From Fidelibacterota bacterium (GTDB lineage: Bacteria > Fidelibacterota > Fidelibacteria > Fidelibacterales > Fidelibacteraceae): DNA of 52,256 nucleotides. Shown here in pieces: positions 18,569-26,827 of the stretch. The notes under the pieces are model-generated. The model saw nothing but the letters and a program-made list of their open reading frames with translations, did no database searches and was not told the origin of the DNA. Both the position numbers and the translations under genes were made by a program. Every line of letters begins with the position of its first letter. Positions within the stretch are counted from its first letter, which is position 1. The stretch is taken from NCBI GenBank assembly GCA_021734505.1, contig JAIPIT010000005.1, positions 1-52,256 of the forward strand. The letters run 5' to 3'.

Positions 18569-19771
18569 ATGAATAAAATGAAGAAGGTCATATTATTACT
18601 TTTAATGATATCCGTTGCCCTACAAGCAGTAGAGCCCAAACGTATCATATTGAATCTAACTGAAACGCCCGAAAGCTCAATGGCTGTCACTTTTCGTTTT
18701 TATGAAGAGATCGATACCGCTTATGTGCATTATGTGGAAAATGCCGATGATGTAAAATTACATTTGCGTGGTGATACACTTAAGGTGGTGCCAGAAATTG
18801 CATATACCGATACAACAAATGAAGTAGCCCAATATGCCTGTTCTGCTATTTTAAAGGATCTTGAGATCAATACGAATTATGCTTACCGGGTAGGTGATGG
18901 AAAAAACTGGTCACCGTGGTATACTTTTACAACCGCTGAAAAAGGAAAAAAAGATTTTACTATGGTCTATCTGGGTGATCCCCAATGGGGATATAAAACT
19001 TATTTGCCGCGACTTTACGATGAAGCAATAAAGACCGTACCGGATGCTGCTTTGTGGTATGTCGCGGGCGATCTGGTTGATTACCCTTACGAAGACTGGC
19101 AATGGGATGCGTATTTTGAAGGTGCTCAAAAGGTATTTGCCAATTATCCCCATATCATGGCAGTCGGTAATCATGCCTATTTGTGGGCTTATCGCGATCA
19201 TCGCGATAAACTTCCGCCTACTTGGCAACCACACGTAACCCAACCGGAAAACGGACCCGAAGGCTTGGAAGAAACCTGTTACTATGTGGATTACCAGGGC
19301 GTGCGTTTTATTATTCTCAACGGTAACGAAAGACTTGAAGAACAATCCGAATGGTTAAAAAAAGTCCTGAAAAAGAATAAAAACAGATGGACGATCGTTG
19401 GAATTCATCAAGGCTTTTATCCTTGCGGGTGGGAACGTGATTACCCGAATTACCGGGCCCTTTTTATGCCGCTTTTTGAAAAATACGGCGTTCAGCTTGT
19501 CTTACAGGGGCATGATCACGCCTACACAAGAACTTATCCGCTCAAACAAGGTGAGATCATGGACGATCCCTCAAAAGGGGTTAATTATGTGATCTCTGTT
19601 TCGGGAGCCAAGCAGTATCCTATCAAATCAAAGTTTGACAGCCTATATGTTACAAAAGGCGAAGAAGGACAACAGTATTTTCAGACAATTGATTTTAGTA
19701 AAGATTCTTTAGTTTATAAAAGTTATACCGCAACCGGTAAATGTCACGACAAGCTTGTGATAAAAAAATAA
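18569..19771 (+). CDS. Secreted purple-acid-phosphatase-like metallophosphoesterase
   Basis: This 400-residue protein has a signal peptide (MNKMKKVILLLLMISVALQA), an N-terminal fibronectin-like PAP domain (about 25-125), and a calcineurin-type dimetal domain. Metal ligand blocks are GDPQWG, AGDLVDY, AVGNHAY, GIHQGF and GHDHAYTRTYP; GNHA replaces the usual GNHE but keeps the His. It should hydrolyse phosphomonoesters in the periplasm or outside the cell. It has no T9SS tail. The spacing of 8 bases from the phosphodiester glycosidase suggests that the two act in sequence. Confidence 0.87.
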   Translation: MNKMKKVILLLLMISVALQAVEPKRIILNLTETPESSMAVTFRFYEEIDTAYVHYVENADDVKLHLRGDTLKVVPEIAYTDTTNEVAQYACSAILKDLEINTNYAYRVGDGKNWSPWYTFTTAEKGKKDFTMVYLGDPQWGYKTYLPRLYDEAIKTVPDAALWYVAGDLVDYPYEDWQWDAYFEGAQKVFANYPHIMAVGNHAYLWAYRDHRDKLPPTWQPHVTQPENGPEGLEETCYYVDYQGVRFIILNGNERLEEQSEWLKKVLKKNKNRWTIVGIHQGFYPCGWERDYPNYRALFMPLFEKYGVQLVLQGHDHAYTRTYPLKQGEIMDDPSKGVNYVISVSGAKQYPIKSKFDSLYVTKGEEGQQYFQTIDFSKDSLVYKSYTATGKCHDKLVIKK

Positions 19772-19783
19772 CTCAGGTTAGAA

Positions 19784-20632
19784 ATGAAAAAGCTACACGA
19801 CTGGAATAACGTAGACATCATTATTAGAAATGCCTTGATCGAAGACATTGGACCCGGTGATGTCACGTCTCTTGCCATGCAAGTTGAATTACAGGCCGAA
19901 GCCAAGATCGTAAGTAAACAAAACGGGATCCTTGGTGGTGTTGAAGTAGCCAAGAGAGTCTTTGAGCTTTACGATAAGAACTTGAATATTGAGATATTTA
20001 AACAAGACGGCGATAAACTTAAAAGTGGAGATGTGATCCTCTCGATAAAAGGGGAAGGTCGCTCCATACTTACCTCTGAGAGAACCGCCTTGAATATAAT
20101 TGGAAGAATGTCCGGTATTGCCACGATGACCGCAGCCTTTGTTGAAAAAACAAAGGGAACGAAATGCCGCATTCTCGATACCCGTAAGACCATGCCCAAT
20201 CTGCGTATTTTGGATAAATATGCCGTTACCTGCGGCGGTGGGTACAATCATCGTTATGCGCTTTATGATATGATCCTGATCAAAGAGAACCATATCCGCT
20301 GGGCGGGTGGATTGGAAAAAGCATTGGAAGCGGCATTGGAATATGCCAAATCGAGAAACCTGGACATTGAAATTGAAGTCACGGATCTAGACGAGTACAA
20401 GAAAGCGATCCAATATCCTGTCAAAATGATCATGTTAGACCATTTTACCCTTGATGATCTTAGAGCGGCCGTGTCCATAGATCACGGCAAAATTCTTCTT
20501 GAAGCTTCAGGTGATGTTAATTTAAATACGATATCGGATATTGCGGAAACCGGAATTGATGTAGTATCTGTCGGCGCATTGACACACTCCGTGATCAATT
20601 TCGATTTTTCACTTTTATTTCATGAACTCTGA
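19784..20632 (+). CDS. nadC: Nicotinate-nucleotide pyrophosphorylase (carboxylating)
   Basis: NadC converts quinolinate and PRPP to nicotinic acid mononucleotide, CO2 and PPi in de novo NAD synthesis. At 282 residues it has the family length, with IEDIGPGDVTS near the start, SERTALN, RILDTRKTMPNLRILDKYAV containing the quinolinate-binding Arg/Lys set, and KENHI. It lies 12 bases after the phosphatase gene and overlaps miaA by 11 bases. nadA and nadB are not in this window. Confidence 0.95.
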   Translation: MKKLHDWNNVDIIIRNALIEDIGPGDVTSLAMQVELQAEAKIVSKQNGILGGVEVAKRVFELYDKNLNIEIFKQDGDKLKSGDVILSIKGEGRSILTSERTALNIIGRMSGIATMTAAFVEKTKGTKCRILDTRKTMPNLRILDKYAVTCGGGYNHRYALYDMILIKENHIRWAGGLEKALEAALEYAKSRNLDIEIEVTDLDEYKKAIQYPVKMIMLDHFTLDDLRAAVSIDHGKILLEASGDVNLNTISDIAETGIDVVSVGALTHSVINFDFSLLFHEL

Positions 20633-21569
20633 TAAATTAAAACCATTTTGTTTGTTCATTGTTGGCCCCACAGCCAGCGGAAAGACAGCATTGTCTTTAG
20701 AATTGGCAGAATATTTAAATGCTGAGATCATTTCTGCCGATAGTCGACAGATCTATCGATATATGGATATCGGTACGGCGACACCGACAGAAGAAGAGCT
20801 TACGCGGGTAAAACATTATTTCATTAACGATCTTGATCCCGATGAAAAATTCTCAGCGGGGGAATTCGGCGTAGAAGCTCGCAAGATCATTAAAGAAAAG
20901 ATCGAAGCAGGAAAAAATATTATTGTGAGCGGGGGATCGGGACTCTATATCCAGGCGATAAGAGGAATGATCTCCGATACTCTTTCAAGTGATGAATCCG
21001 TAAGAAATGCAATTCTTATAAAAGGGGATAAAAAGGGTTGGCTCGCTTTGTTTGAAGAGTTGGAAAAGATCGATCCGGAATATGCAAAGAGCATTGATGC
21101 ACAGAATCCAAAACGAGTTTGCCGGGCATTGGAAATTTGGGAAATGACCGGAAAGAAGCCTTCAACAGTTTTTAAAGAACAGGATAATAAGTTCCCATGG
21201 AAACATGTGGTCATCGGACTAGACCCCGATCGAAAATTACTATATGAACGTATTGATCGGCGCGTTCTTGAAATGATCGATGGCGGATTGATAGATGAAG
21301 TTAAAGCTTTGATTGATAAAGGTTATTCCGCTGACTTGAATGCGCTGAATACAGTCGGTTATAAAGAGATCATCGCTTATCTGGATGGAGAATTGGATAA
21401 AGAGACGGCTATATCGGAGATCCAGAAGAATACCCGACGATTCGCAAAGCGGCAAATGACCTGGTTTAGGAAATATTCGCCCGATCATTGGATAACATTC
21501 AATCAGGAACCGAATCTCTCTGATATCGTAGAAGAAGCTAAAAAAATAATTGTTGCCTGCCGACCGTAG
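20622..21569 (+). CDS. miaA: tRNA dimethylallyltransferase
   Basis: MiaA transfers a dimethylallyl group to N6 of A37 in tRNAs that read UNN codons. The 315 residues contain the P-loop GPTASGKTALS, DSRQIYRYMDIGTA with the catalytic Asp/Thr, VSGGSGLYI and NTVGYKEI. Translation is probably coupled to nadC through the 11-base overlap. The stop codon TAG runs straight into a TCCCGA/TCGGGA hairpin, so its last base is part of an intergenic repeat. Confidence 0.95.
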   Translation: MNSDKLKPFCLFIVGPTASGKTALSLELAEYLNAEIISADSRQIYRYMDIGTATPTEEELTRVKHYFINDLDPDEKFSAGEFGVEARKIIKEKIEAGKNIIVSGGSGLYIQAIRGMISDTLSSDESVRNAILIKGDKKGWLALFEELEKIDPEYAKSIDAQNPKRVCRALEIWEMTGKKPSTVFKEQDNKFPWKHVVIGLDPDRKLLYERIDRRVLEMIDGGLIDEVKALIDKGYSADLNALNTVGYKEIIAYLDGELDKETAISEIQKNTRRFAKRQMTWFRKYSPDHWITFNQEPNLSDIVEEAKKIIVACRP

Positions 21570-21586
21570 TCCCGATGTTTCGGGAC
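21569..21586. repeat. GTAG-type hairpin at the end of miaA
   Basis: GTCCCGA pairs with TCGGGAC around TGTT. It begins on the last base of the miaA stop codon. A near-identical GTAGCCCCGA...TCGGGGC hairpin occurs at 29839-29856. Confidence 0.6.
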
Positions 21587-21601
21587 GAAGGCTGGAAGCG
21601 A

Positions 21602-21664
21602 TGAAACGTTGAAACGTTGAAGTGTTGAAGTGTTGAAGTGTTGAAAAATGTTGAAGAACGTTAA
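21602..21664. repeat. Tandem GTTGAANN octamer array
   Basis: GTTGAAAC, GTTGAAGT (three times), GTTGAAAAAT and GTTGAAGAAC follow each other. A reverse-complement version (CTTCAACATTTCAACG) stands at 42261-42291, in each case beside the composite repeat described next. Confidence 0.7.
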
Positions 21665-21674
21665 AATATCACTT

Positions 21675-21727
21675 AGACTGTCATCCTGATCCGTCAGCTG
21701 ACGGAGAAGGATCTATTCATGAGATGG
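21675..21727 (+). repeat. Composite dispersed repeat, copy A (palindromic centre)
   Basis: The left arm AGACTGTCATCCTGAT and right arm GAGAAGGATCTATTCATGA surround a perfect 14-base palindrome, CCGTCAGCTGACGG (21691-21704). Copy B at 42197-42251, on the opposite strand, has almost the same arms but another centre. Confidence 0.7.
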
Positions 21728-21837
21728 TGTTGTTGAAATGTTGAAAAGCCGGGAGAAATTTCAAACTCAGGATTATTGATAAAGCATTTTGAAAAATAAA
21801 AGTCTATACATAAATTTGCCTCAAACAAGGAGTGTTT

Positions 21838-22236
21838 ATGCCCAAAGCTGAAGGACTGTTTCTACCATTTGAAGATCATAGCCATATCCGGCCGGATCTT
21901 CTTGAGACGCTTCCATATGAAGGCGAAGAGCAAACCATACATTTGAATTATCCCGAATTTTCTGCAGTGTGTCCTTTTAGCGGTCTCCCGGATGTGGCCT
22001 CGGTTTATGTTTCATACGTTCCAAAGGACAAGATCGTTGAATTGAAATCATTGAAATATTACTATATGTCCTTCCGGAATGTGGGAATATATCAGGAAGA
22101 TATGACAAACAGGATATACAAAGATCTGACATCACTGTTGGATCCTCAAAGTTTATATATTGAAACGATCTATAATGTTAGGGGTGGTATCGAGACCACC
22201 TGTGAAATTGGACAAAAAATAAAGGAAGAAAAATGA
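21838..22236 (+). CDS. queF: NADPH-dependent 7-cyano-7-deazaguanine reductase
   Basis: QueF reduces preQ0 to preQ1 in queuosine synthesis. The ATG at 21838 (MPKAEGLFLPF) has CAAGGAG upstream and gives 132 residues, so this is the short, unimodular form. The catalytic Cys is in SAVCPFSGLPD, with the nearby Asp, and ELKSLKYYYMSFRNVGIYQED is the substrate/NADPH signature. queA, a later step, is also in this window (31406) but not adjacent. No preQ1 riboswitch is visible upstream. It overlaps the next lipoprotein gene by 4 bases. Confidence 0.93.
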   Translation: MPKAEGLFLPFEDHSHIRPDLLETLPYEGEEQTIHLNYPEFSAVCPFSGLPDVASVYVSYVPKDKIVELKSLKYYYMSFRNVGIYQEDMTNRIYKDLTSLLDPQSLYIETIYNVRGGIETTCEIGQKIKEEK

Positions 22237-23201
22237 GATCCTATCTTATCCCCGTATTAATTGCTTTTCTGTTGCTAATAGGATGTAGCGGAGAAGGTTA
22301 CATTGAAGTTAATAACAATACGCCATCTTCGATCATGGTAAGCGTGAACAATGCCGCCGACGAAGTTGTTCTGGCCGGCGATACCAGCCAAACTTATAAC
22401 GTAGCTGTCATGAAAGGTGTAGCGAACAATATTTCTGTTGATGCCACCGGTGAATGGGTGGGTAATTATACCGGTACTGTTTCACTGACTGACGGAGCTA
22501 CGATTGTTCATCGTATTAATCCACAAGTCGCGGATCTTACAATTACCAACCTGTCTGTTGATTCGGCAAATTGTGTGATCGAAAACTATGATACCTTGTT
22601 TTTCGACGGTGATGACAGTCAAACCGGTAAATTCACAGTTGACGGTAGTGTTGTAGTCGGATATGCAGGTCGCTATATGTTCTATGAAACCGAAACAATG
22701 AATTGGTTTCCGGGTTCAACATATAGTTATGAATTGGTGCCGAACGCCTGCGAGATCCAATTAAATAATATTCATCCGACTTGGACGATCTATTATGTTT
22801 ATTTAAGTCAAAGCACAGATACTGATTTTGATCTTGATAATGATAATCTTGGAGATGATGTGATTGAGTCGGGATATGGCTATGTCTGGAAAGCGACGGG
22901 AGATATTGGATGGGACGTTCGCGTACTGGCGGGAGACCCGCATCCGGACAGCCTGTTGTATGCTTACGATTATTATGATACGGGTATTTGCACTTCCGAT
23001 GTTGTCTGGGTTTATGAATTTCCAACTATTTTTGATGCAGTACAAGTAGCCAAGATTGCTAAAACTGATATAAGTAAACTAACTAATATAAAATCCGGTT
23101 CTTTAAATAAAGTTAATAACATGAGTATAGAACCTACACGCATCGAAAAGATCAGAAAAGTCGATGCGGGAAAAGCCGGATTGAAGGCTTTGAGAAAATA
23201 A
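22233..23201 (+). CDS. Lipoprotein, first of three related genes
   Basis: The 322-residue protein has a lipoprotein signal (LLLIGCSGEGYIEV, lipobox Cys at about 19). Its first 80 residues match the start of the next two lipoproteins: GEGYIEV, then AGDTSQTYNV, against EGYLEVVN and SGDTSKVYTF. The rest is beta-rich and the C-terminus is basic (LRK ending). Function is unknown. ATGA overlap with queF suggests cotranscription, although the products seem unrelated. Confidence 0.7.
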   Translation: MRSYLIPVLIAFLLLIGCSGEGYIEVNNNTPSSIMVSVNNAADEVVLAGDTSQTYNVAVMKGVANNISVDATGEWVGNYTGTVSLTDGATIVHRINPQVADLTITNLSVDSANCVIENYDTLFFDGDDSQTGKFTVDGSVVVGYAGRYMFYETETMNWFPGSTYSYELVPNACEIQLNNIHPTWTIYYVYLSQSTDTDFDLDNDNLGDDVIESGYGYVWKATGDIGWDVRVLAGDPHPDSLLYAYDYYDTGICTSDVVWVYEFPTIFDAVQVAKIAKTDISKLTNIKSGSLNKVNNMSIEPTRIEKIRKVDAGKAGLKALRK

Positions 23202-23225
23202 TAGTTTTATTAATGAGTAAATTGT

Positions 23226-23254
23226 AGGGGTGTATTGCATACGCCCCTTTTTTA
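23226..23254 (+). terminator. Rho-independent terminator
   Basis: AGGGGTGTAT pairs with ATACGCCCCT (one G-T pair) around TTGC, followed by TTTTTT. It starts TGTAGGGG like several other intergenic hairpins in this window. Confidence 0.85.
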
Positions 23255-23324
23255 TTATTAATAAATAAATTGTTTTTACACTTTGTGTTCAATAAATTTA
23301 TATACAAAACTATTTAGGGATGGA

Positions 23325-23906
23325 ATGAAAAAGATCAACATTATATTGATTGCGGGATTGATCATTATATTTGGATGTTTCAAGCAAAACAATGAAGGAT
23401 ATCTTGAAGTAGTTAATCATTCTACGGAAAGTATTAGTATTGGCGGATTTGATCAAGGATATGAAACGATAGCATCCGGAGATACATCAAAAGTATACAC
23501 TTTCGATTTAGGTGAAGATCCGCATAGATGGTTTAATGTTGAAGTCGGCGGCTATTATTTTACTACCCTTGCACAATGGTATTATAATACTCCCTACTGG
23601 GGTTATTCTGAAGACGTTTGTATTCATAACGGTAATAAAACTACCCTTGATATATATAATTATCTTGTCGCAAGCAGTCTTACCATAACAAATCTTACGT
23701 CTTCACCCGCATCGTATTTCTTGAATTTTTATCGTTCCGATTTGTCTTGGTATATAGACCCCGAAGGATTGAATAGATGGAATCTCAATATTCCACCGGA
23801 TGATAGTTTCCACTTTAGTTTTCGTATTTATGAACCATATGTAATTGATACAACGGTTATGATCTCGGGTGGCGAGCACTTGAATGTGGATGTATATCCC
23901 GAATAA
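23325..23906 (+). CDS. Small lipoprotein, second of the tandem family
   Basis: ATG 23325 (MKKINIILIAGLIIIFGCF) is chosen over an upstream in-frame start because it opens a proper lipoprotein signal with AGGGA before it; the lipobox is IFGC. The 193-residue product is aromatic-rich and beta-like. It matches the next gene along its whole length: GCFKQxNEGYLEVVN, SGDTS/AGDTS, DVCIHxGxKT, and a shared end FDTTV/IDTTV..SGGEHLNV(D/E). Function unknown. Confidence 0.7.
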   Translation: MKKINIILIAGLIIIFGCFKQNNEGYLEVVNHSTESISIGGFDQGYETIASGDTSKVYTFDLGEDPHRWFNVEVGGYYFTTLAQWYYNTPYWGYSEDVCIHNGNKTTLDIYNYLVASSLTITNLTSSPASYFLNFYRSDLSWYIDPEGLNRWNLNIPPDDSFHFSFRIYEPYVIDTTVMISGGEHLNVDVYPE

Positions 23907-23966
23907 TTTATTTTACATAACTTGATAGTGAACAATGATAAATAATATTTTGTGTGAGAAGTATTA

Positions 23967-24542
23967 ATGAAATCGGTCAATTATCTTTTTCTGGTTGTTT
24001 TTATTTTTCTTTTTGGATGTTTCAAGCAAAGCAACGAAGGTTATCTGGAAGTAGTTAATTTATCATCCGATAGCATCAATATATTTGGCTTTGGAAAAGG
24101 TGATGAAACAATTGCTGCCGGAGATACATCAACCATGTATACATTTGAATTGGGTGAATATGAACATATATGGTATACTATTTACGCCAGAGGAAAATAT
24201 ATTAATGAGATGGGGGGTAGATATCCCAATGTCTATCTTAGTTACTATCGGGATGTATGTATTCATGATGGTAGTAAAACCATACTTGAAATAACTGATT
24301 ATCTTGATGAATGCAGTGTTACCATAATAAATAAAACAACGTATTATATATCATATGTGGCCGGACCGCGGGATGATCTGTGGAGTTTTTTGTATCCCGA
24401 AGAAACTGATGTATGGGATTTTAGGGCACCGATAGACGATGTCTGGAATTTTACAATAACTGTTATGGAACCTTTTCGATTTGATACAACGGTCGCGGTC
24501 TCGGGTGGCGAGCATTTGAATGTAGAGATACTTTCTCAATAA
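23967..24542 (+). CDS. Small lipoprotein, third of the tandem family
   Basis: This 191-residue lipoprotein (lipobox LFGC at about residues 15-18) is a close tandem paralogue of the preceding gene, 60 bases away. Both share GCFKQ, EGYLEVVN, DETIAAGDTS/YETIASGDTS, the CIH.G.KT block and the SGGEHLNVE ending, while the loops differ (RGKYINEMGG against GGYYFTTLAQ). No enzymatic motif is seen; a surface or periplasmic beta-sandwich is likely. Confidence 0.7.
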   Translation: MKSVNYLFLVVFIFLFGCFKQSNEGYLEVVNLSSDSINIFGFGKGDETIAAGDTSTMYTFELGEYEHIWYTIYARGKYINEMGGRYPNVYLSYYRDVCIHDGSKTILEITDYLDECSVTIINKTTYYISYVAGPRDDLWSFLYPEETDVWDFRAPIDDVWNFTITVMEPFRFDTTVAVSGGEHLNVEILSQ

Positions 24543-24621
24543 GTATTCAAGACAAAATGGTTGACAAATTCCATGTTAAAGGATGTGGGTGGCTTTTTCT
24601 CTTTAGTATGTATAGTGTATT

Positions 24622-24861
24622 TTAAGTTGATTTTTTATATCTAAGCAAGGCAATGAAAGAAACCAAAGTCCAAACACCTTCAAGAATAATAAAGGGAAGG
24701 TATTTCATCAGGATCGAGGCGGTACAGGCCATCCCGGCTCCTATTAAATTCAGTAGAATAAAACTTAGATCTCTTTTTTCGAGTTTCCCCAGAATACTTA
24801 GAATATAGGCCAGGAGTATTTGAAATACTCCGATAAATCCGATCCAGTCTATAATGCTCAT
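24622..24861 (-). CDS. CBU_0592-like small membrane protein
   Basis: This 79-residue protein has three hydrophobic segments (WIGFIGVFQILLAYIL, FILLNLIGAGMACTA, FIILEGVWTLVSFIALL) with GKLEKRDLSF between the first two, the pattern of the CBU_0592 family. Its function is not known. Its ATG overlaps the stop of the upstream YehS-like gene by 4 bases, so the two are probably one transcript. It converges on the lipoprotein genes. Confidence 0.7.
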   Translation of the reverse strand: MSIIDWIGFIGVFQILLAYILSILGKLEKRDLSFILLNLIGAGMACTASILMKYLPFIILEGVWTLVSFIALLRYKKST

Positions 24862-25331
24862 TTTGCTCTTAGCTTATTTTTATATTTCGTTTGCAACGCT
24901 GTAAGGAAATTCCTAAGGTATTGATCCAGACACGGCCGATAGGAAGGATGACCGGGCTTACGGAAAAAAGCACTTAACTCATGTTTGCTGAGTTTTACAC
25001 CGACCAATTCGAATAAATCGATCATGTCATCAGCTTTAAGATCCAATGCTATTTTTAGTTTCCGAAGGATTATATTGTTGGTCAAATGATATTCCGCTTC
25101 GGGTGGGGGACCTTCTTTTCTTCCGCGGGTTTCGATGATCAAACCATTGAGGAAAATGGACAGCTCAATATCTGTAAGTTCTTTTAATAAGGGATCATCC
25201 TTTTTTTTCAGCCAGTCGCGTACATCCGTTTTTCTGACATCGTGATCGGTCAGTTTAAAAATGGCAATTATATCCTGATCACTGTAATTGAACATGTAAC
25301 GGATACGTCTTAGTATGTCATTATTGGTCAT
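24858..25331 (-). CDS. DUF1456 / YehS family protein
   Basis: The 157 residues consist of two copies of a roughly 70-residue helical unit: MTNNDILRRIRYMFNYSD with FKLTDHDVRKTDVRDWLKK, and LTNNIILRKLKIALDLKADD with FELVGVKLSKHELSAFFRK. This internal duplication is typical of YehS. The biochemical role is unknown. It sits upstream of the small membrane protein with a 4-base overlap. Confidence 0.85.
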   Translation of the reverse strand: MTNNDILRRIRYMFNYSDQDIIAIFKLTDHDVRKTDVRDWLKKKDDPLLKELTDIELSIFLNGLIIETRGRKEGPPPEAEYHLTNNIILRKLKIALDLKADDMIDLFELVGVKLSKHELSAFFRKPGHPSYRPCLDQYLRNFLTALQTKYKNKLRAK

Positions 25332-25369
25332 TTGCTATGTCGTTTCATTTATTGATTATAAAAAAATAA

Positions 25370-26044
25370 TTATTTAATTACGGCTTTCAAATACTCAGCC
25401 CAGATCTTGTATCCTGCGTCATTAGGGTGTAACCCGTCTTTAACCAAGTCATCATTAATATAGTCCGAGCCCTCTTTGATGAAAAGTGGGTAGATATTAA
25501 CAAAGGTCATATCATTCTTTTTTGCCAATTTCTCGATAAAAACGTTCAGGTCCCTGATCATGTCCGGCGGACAGTTTTTCCATCTTGGGGAAGTGGGGAG
25601 GATAGAATGCAGATAGACATCATAATGATAGTTTTGAACTATTTGTTTGACCATCTTGCGATATAAGTACTTTATTTCCTTTTCGTTTCGTTTAGCGCCG
25701 ATATCGTTGATACCGATCAAAATAAAAAGTTTTGCGCTATCTACATTACCAAGACAAACGTCCATTCTTTCGATCATGCCGTCTATATGATCCGATACGA
25801 TACCTCTGTTAACGGATTTCAAGTCGGGGAAATATGTGTCCAGATCAAAACCTTCGATAATGGAATTACCAAAGAATATGGCAGTTCCTTCTTTTATGCT
25901 GTCCTTTTCGTTTATAAATGTCACCATCCGTTGATGCCAATGGGCATAATCGTTCAAAGGGTTAATGTTCGTCATTGAAGTTTGACAGGACGAGAATATC
26001 GTTGCTATAACGATCAATGAAATGAGTATTTTTGATGTTTTCAT
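25370..26044 (-). CDS. SGNH/GDSL-family lipoprotein esterase
   Basis: The start at 26044 gives MKTSKILISLIVIATIFSSCQ, a lipoprotein signal; a longer frame to 26095 would put repeat DNA into the protein. In 224 residues the SGNH blocks are present: FFGNSIIEGF with the nucleophile Ser (Asn replaces the usual Asp of GDS), NRGIVSD with Gly, GINDIG with Asn, and DGLHPNDAGY with the Asp-His pair. It should be an acyl-ester hydrolase at the envelope; substrate unknown. Confidence 0.85.
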   Translation of the reverse strand: MKTSKILISLIVIATIFSSCQTSMTNINPLNDYAHWHQRMVTFINEKDSIKEGTAIFFGNSIIEGFDLDTYFPDLKSVNRGIVSDHIDGMIERMDVCLGNVDSAKLFILIGINDIGAKRNEKEIKYLYRKMVKQIVQNYHYDVYLHSILPTSPRWKNCPPDMIRDLNVFIEKLAKKNDMTFVNIYPLFIKEGSDYINDDLVKDGLHPNDAGYKIWAEYLKAVIK

Positions 26045-26067
26045 ATTATTCAACAGTTTTGAGTTTT

Positions 26068-26112
26068 CGCTCTTCGAGCTACACACGGCAGGCACTCCGT
26101 TCAGAATGACAG
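26068..26112 (-). repeat. Possible relative of the ACTGTCATYCTGA repeat family
   Basis: Read on the minus strand it begins ACTGTCATTCTGAACGGAGTG, which shares its left end with the composite repeats at 21675 and 42197 but not the rest. It lies in the gap between rsmE and the esterase gene. Confidence 0.4.
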
Positions 26113-26134
26113 TTCCCTAAACCACTAAACCTTC

Positions 26135-26827
26135 TTACACAACTAAACGATTTAATGCCGCTAAACAAGCAGTCTCAGTTCTTAAGCGCCGATTTGTCAG
26201 CAGAACAGGCTGTGCAGAGTGTTGAAGAGCCAATTTAACTTCATCCGGATGAAATCCGCCTTCCGGACCGATAAGAACAAGATAATCCTTTACAGCCATT
26301 CCGCCTTCCATTTGCGGGTAATCATCTTGATTATCACAGATAAAGGTGATCTCATCACGTTTTTGCTTAATAAATTCATTAAAGGGTACAGGATCGTGCA
26401 AAATTGGCAGGTAAGAGCGTCCACATTGCTTTAACGCCGAAAGAATGATCTTCTCGCTGCGTTCACGTTTAAGGCTCTTCACGACGGTATATTGCGTCAT
26501 TAAGGGGTAAATGTCATGTACGCCCAATTCTACGGCTTTTTCGAGCATGATCTCCCAATGAGCGGGTTTTATAATACCAACGGCCAAAGATACCCGGTTT
26601 TCAGGTTCACCGAATTTCGGGTGTCGTTCCAATATTTCGCATTTAGTATTTTCTTGATCGATCTCAAGGATCTTAGTTTTATATGAGCTGCCTTTGCCGT
26701 CACTGATCCAGATCGTGTCGCCGGGTCTTTTACGCATAACGCGACTAAGGTGCTGGTGCTCACCGGCTTCAATAAAGATGTTTTTATCTTCTTTATGTTG
26801 AGAAAAAAAGAATTGTTCGTGTGCCAT
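26135..26827 (-). CDS. rsmE: 16S rRNA (uracil(1498)-N(3))-methyltransferase
   Basis: RsmE methylates U1498 of 16S rRNA with SAM. The start at 26827 (MAHEQFFFSQ) gives 230 residues, close to the family length; an extension to 26872 lies within the upstream gene. The SPOUT knot motifs are LVLIGPEGGFHPDE and LTNRRLRTETACLAAL, and the N-terminal PUA-like part has HLSRVMRKRPGD. It overlaps the upstream outer membrane protein gene by one base. Confidence 0.93.
   Translation of the reverse strand: MAHEQFFFSQHKEDKNIFIEAGEHQHLSRVMRKRPGDTIWISDGKGSSYKTKILEIDQENTKCEILERHPKFGEPENRVSLAVGIIKPAHWEIMLEKAVELGVHDIYPLMTQYTVVKSLKRERSEKIILSALKQCGRSYLPILHDPVPFNEFIKQKRDEITFICDNQDDYPQMEGGMAVKDYLVLIGPEGGFHPDEVKLALQHSAQPVLLTNRRLRTETACLAALNRLVV

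Noticed and set aside
19889-20293. Minus-strand frames opposite nadC
   Set aside because: nadC is complete and typical on the plus strand; the opposite frames have no family resemblance.
21570-21837. Possible preQ1 riboswitch before queF
   Set aside because: The hairpins here are repeats; no preQ1-type stem, C-rich loop and A-rich tail were found near the queF start.
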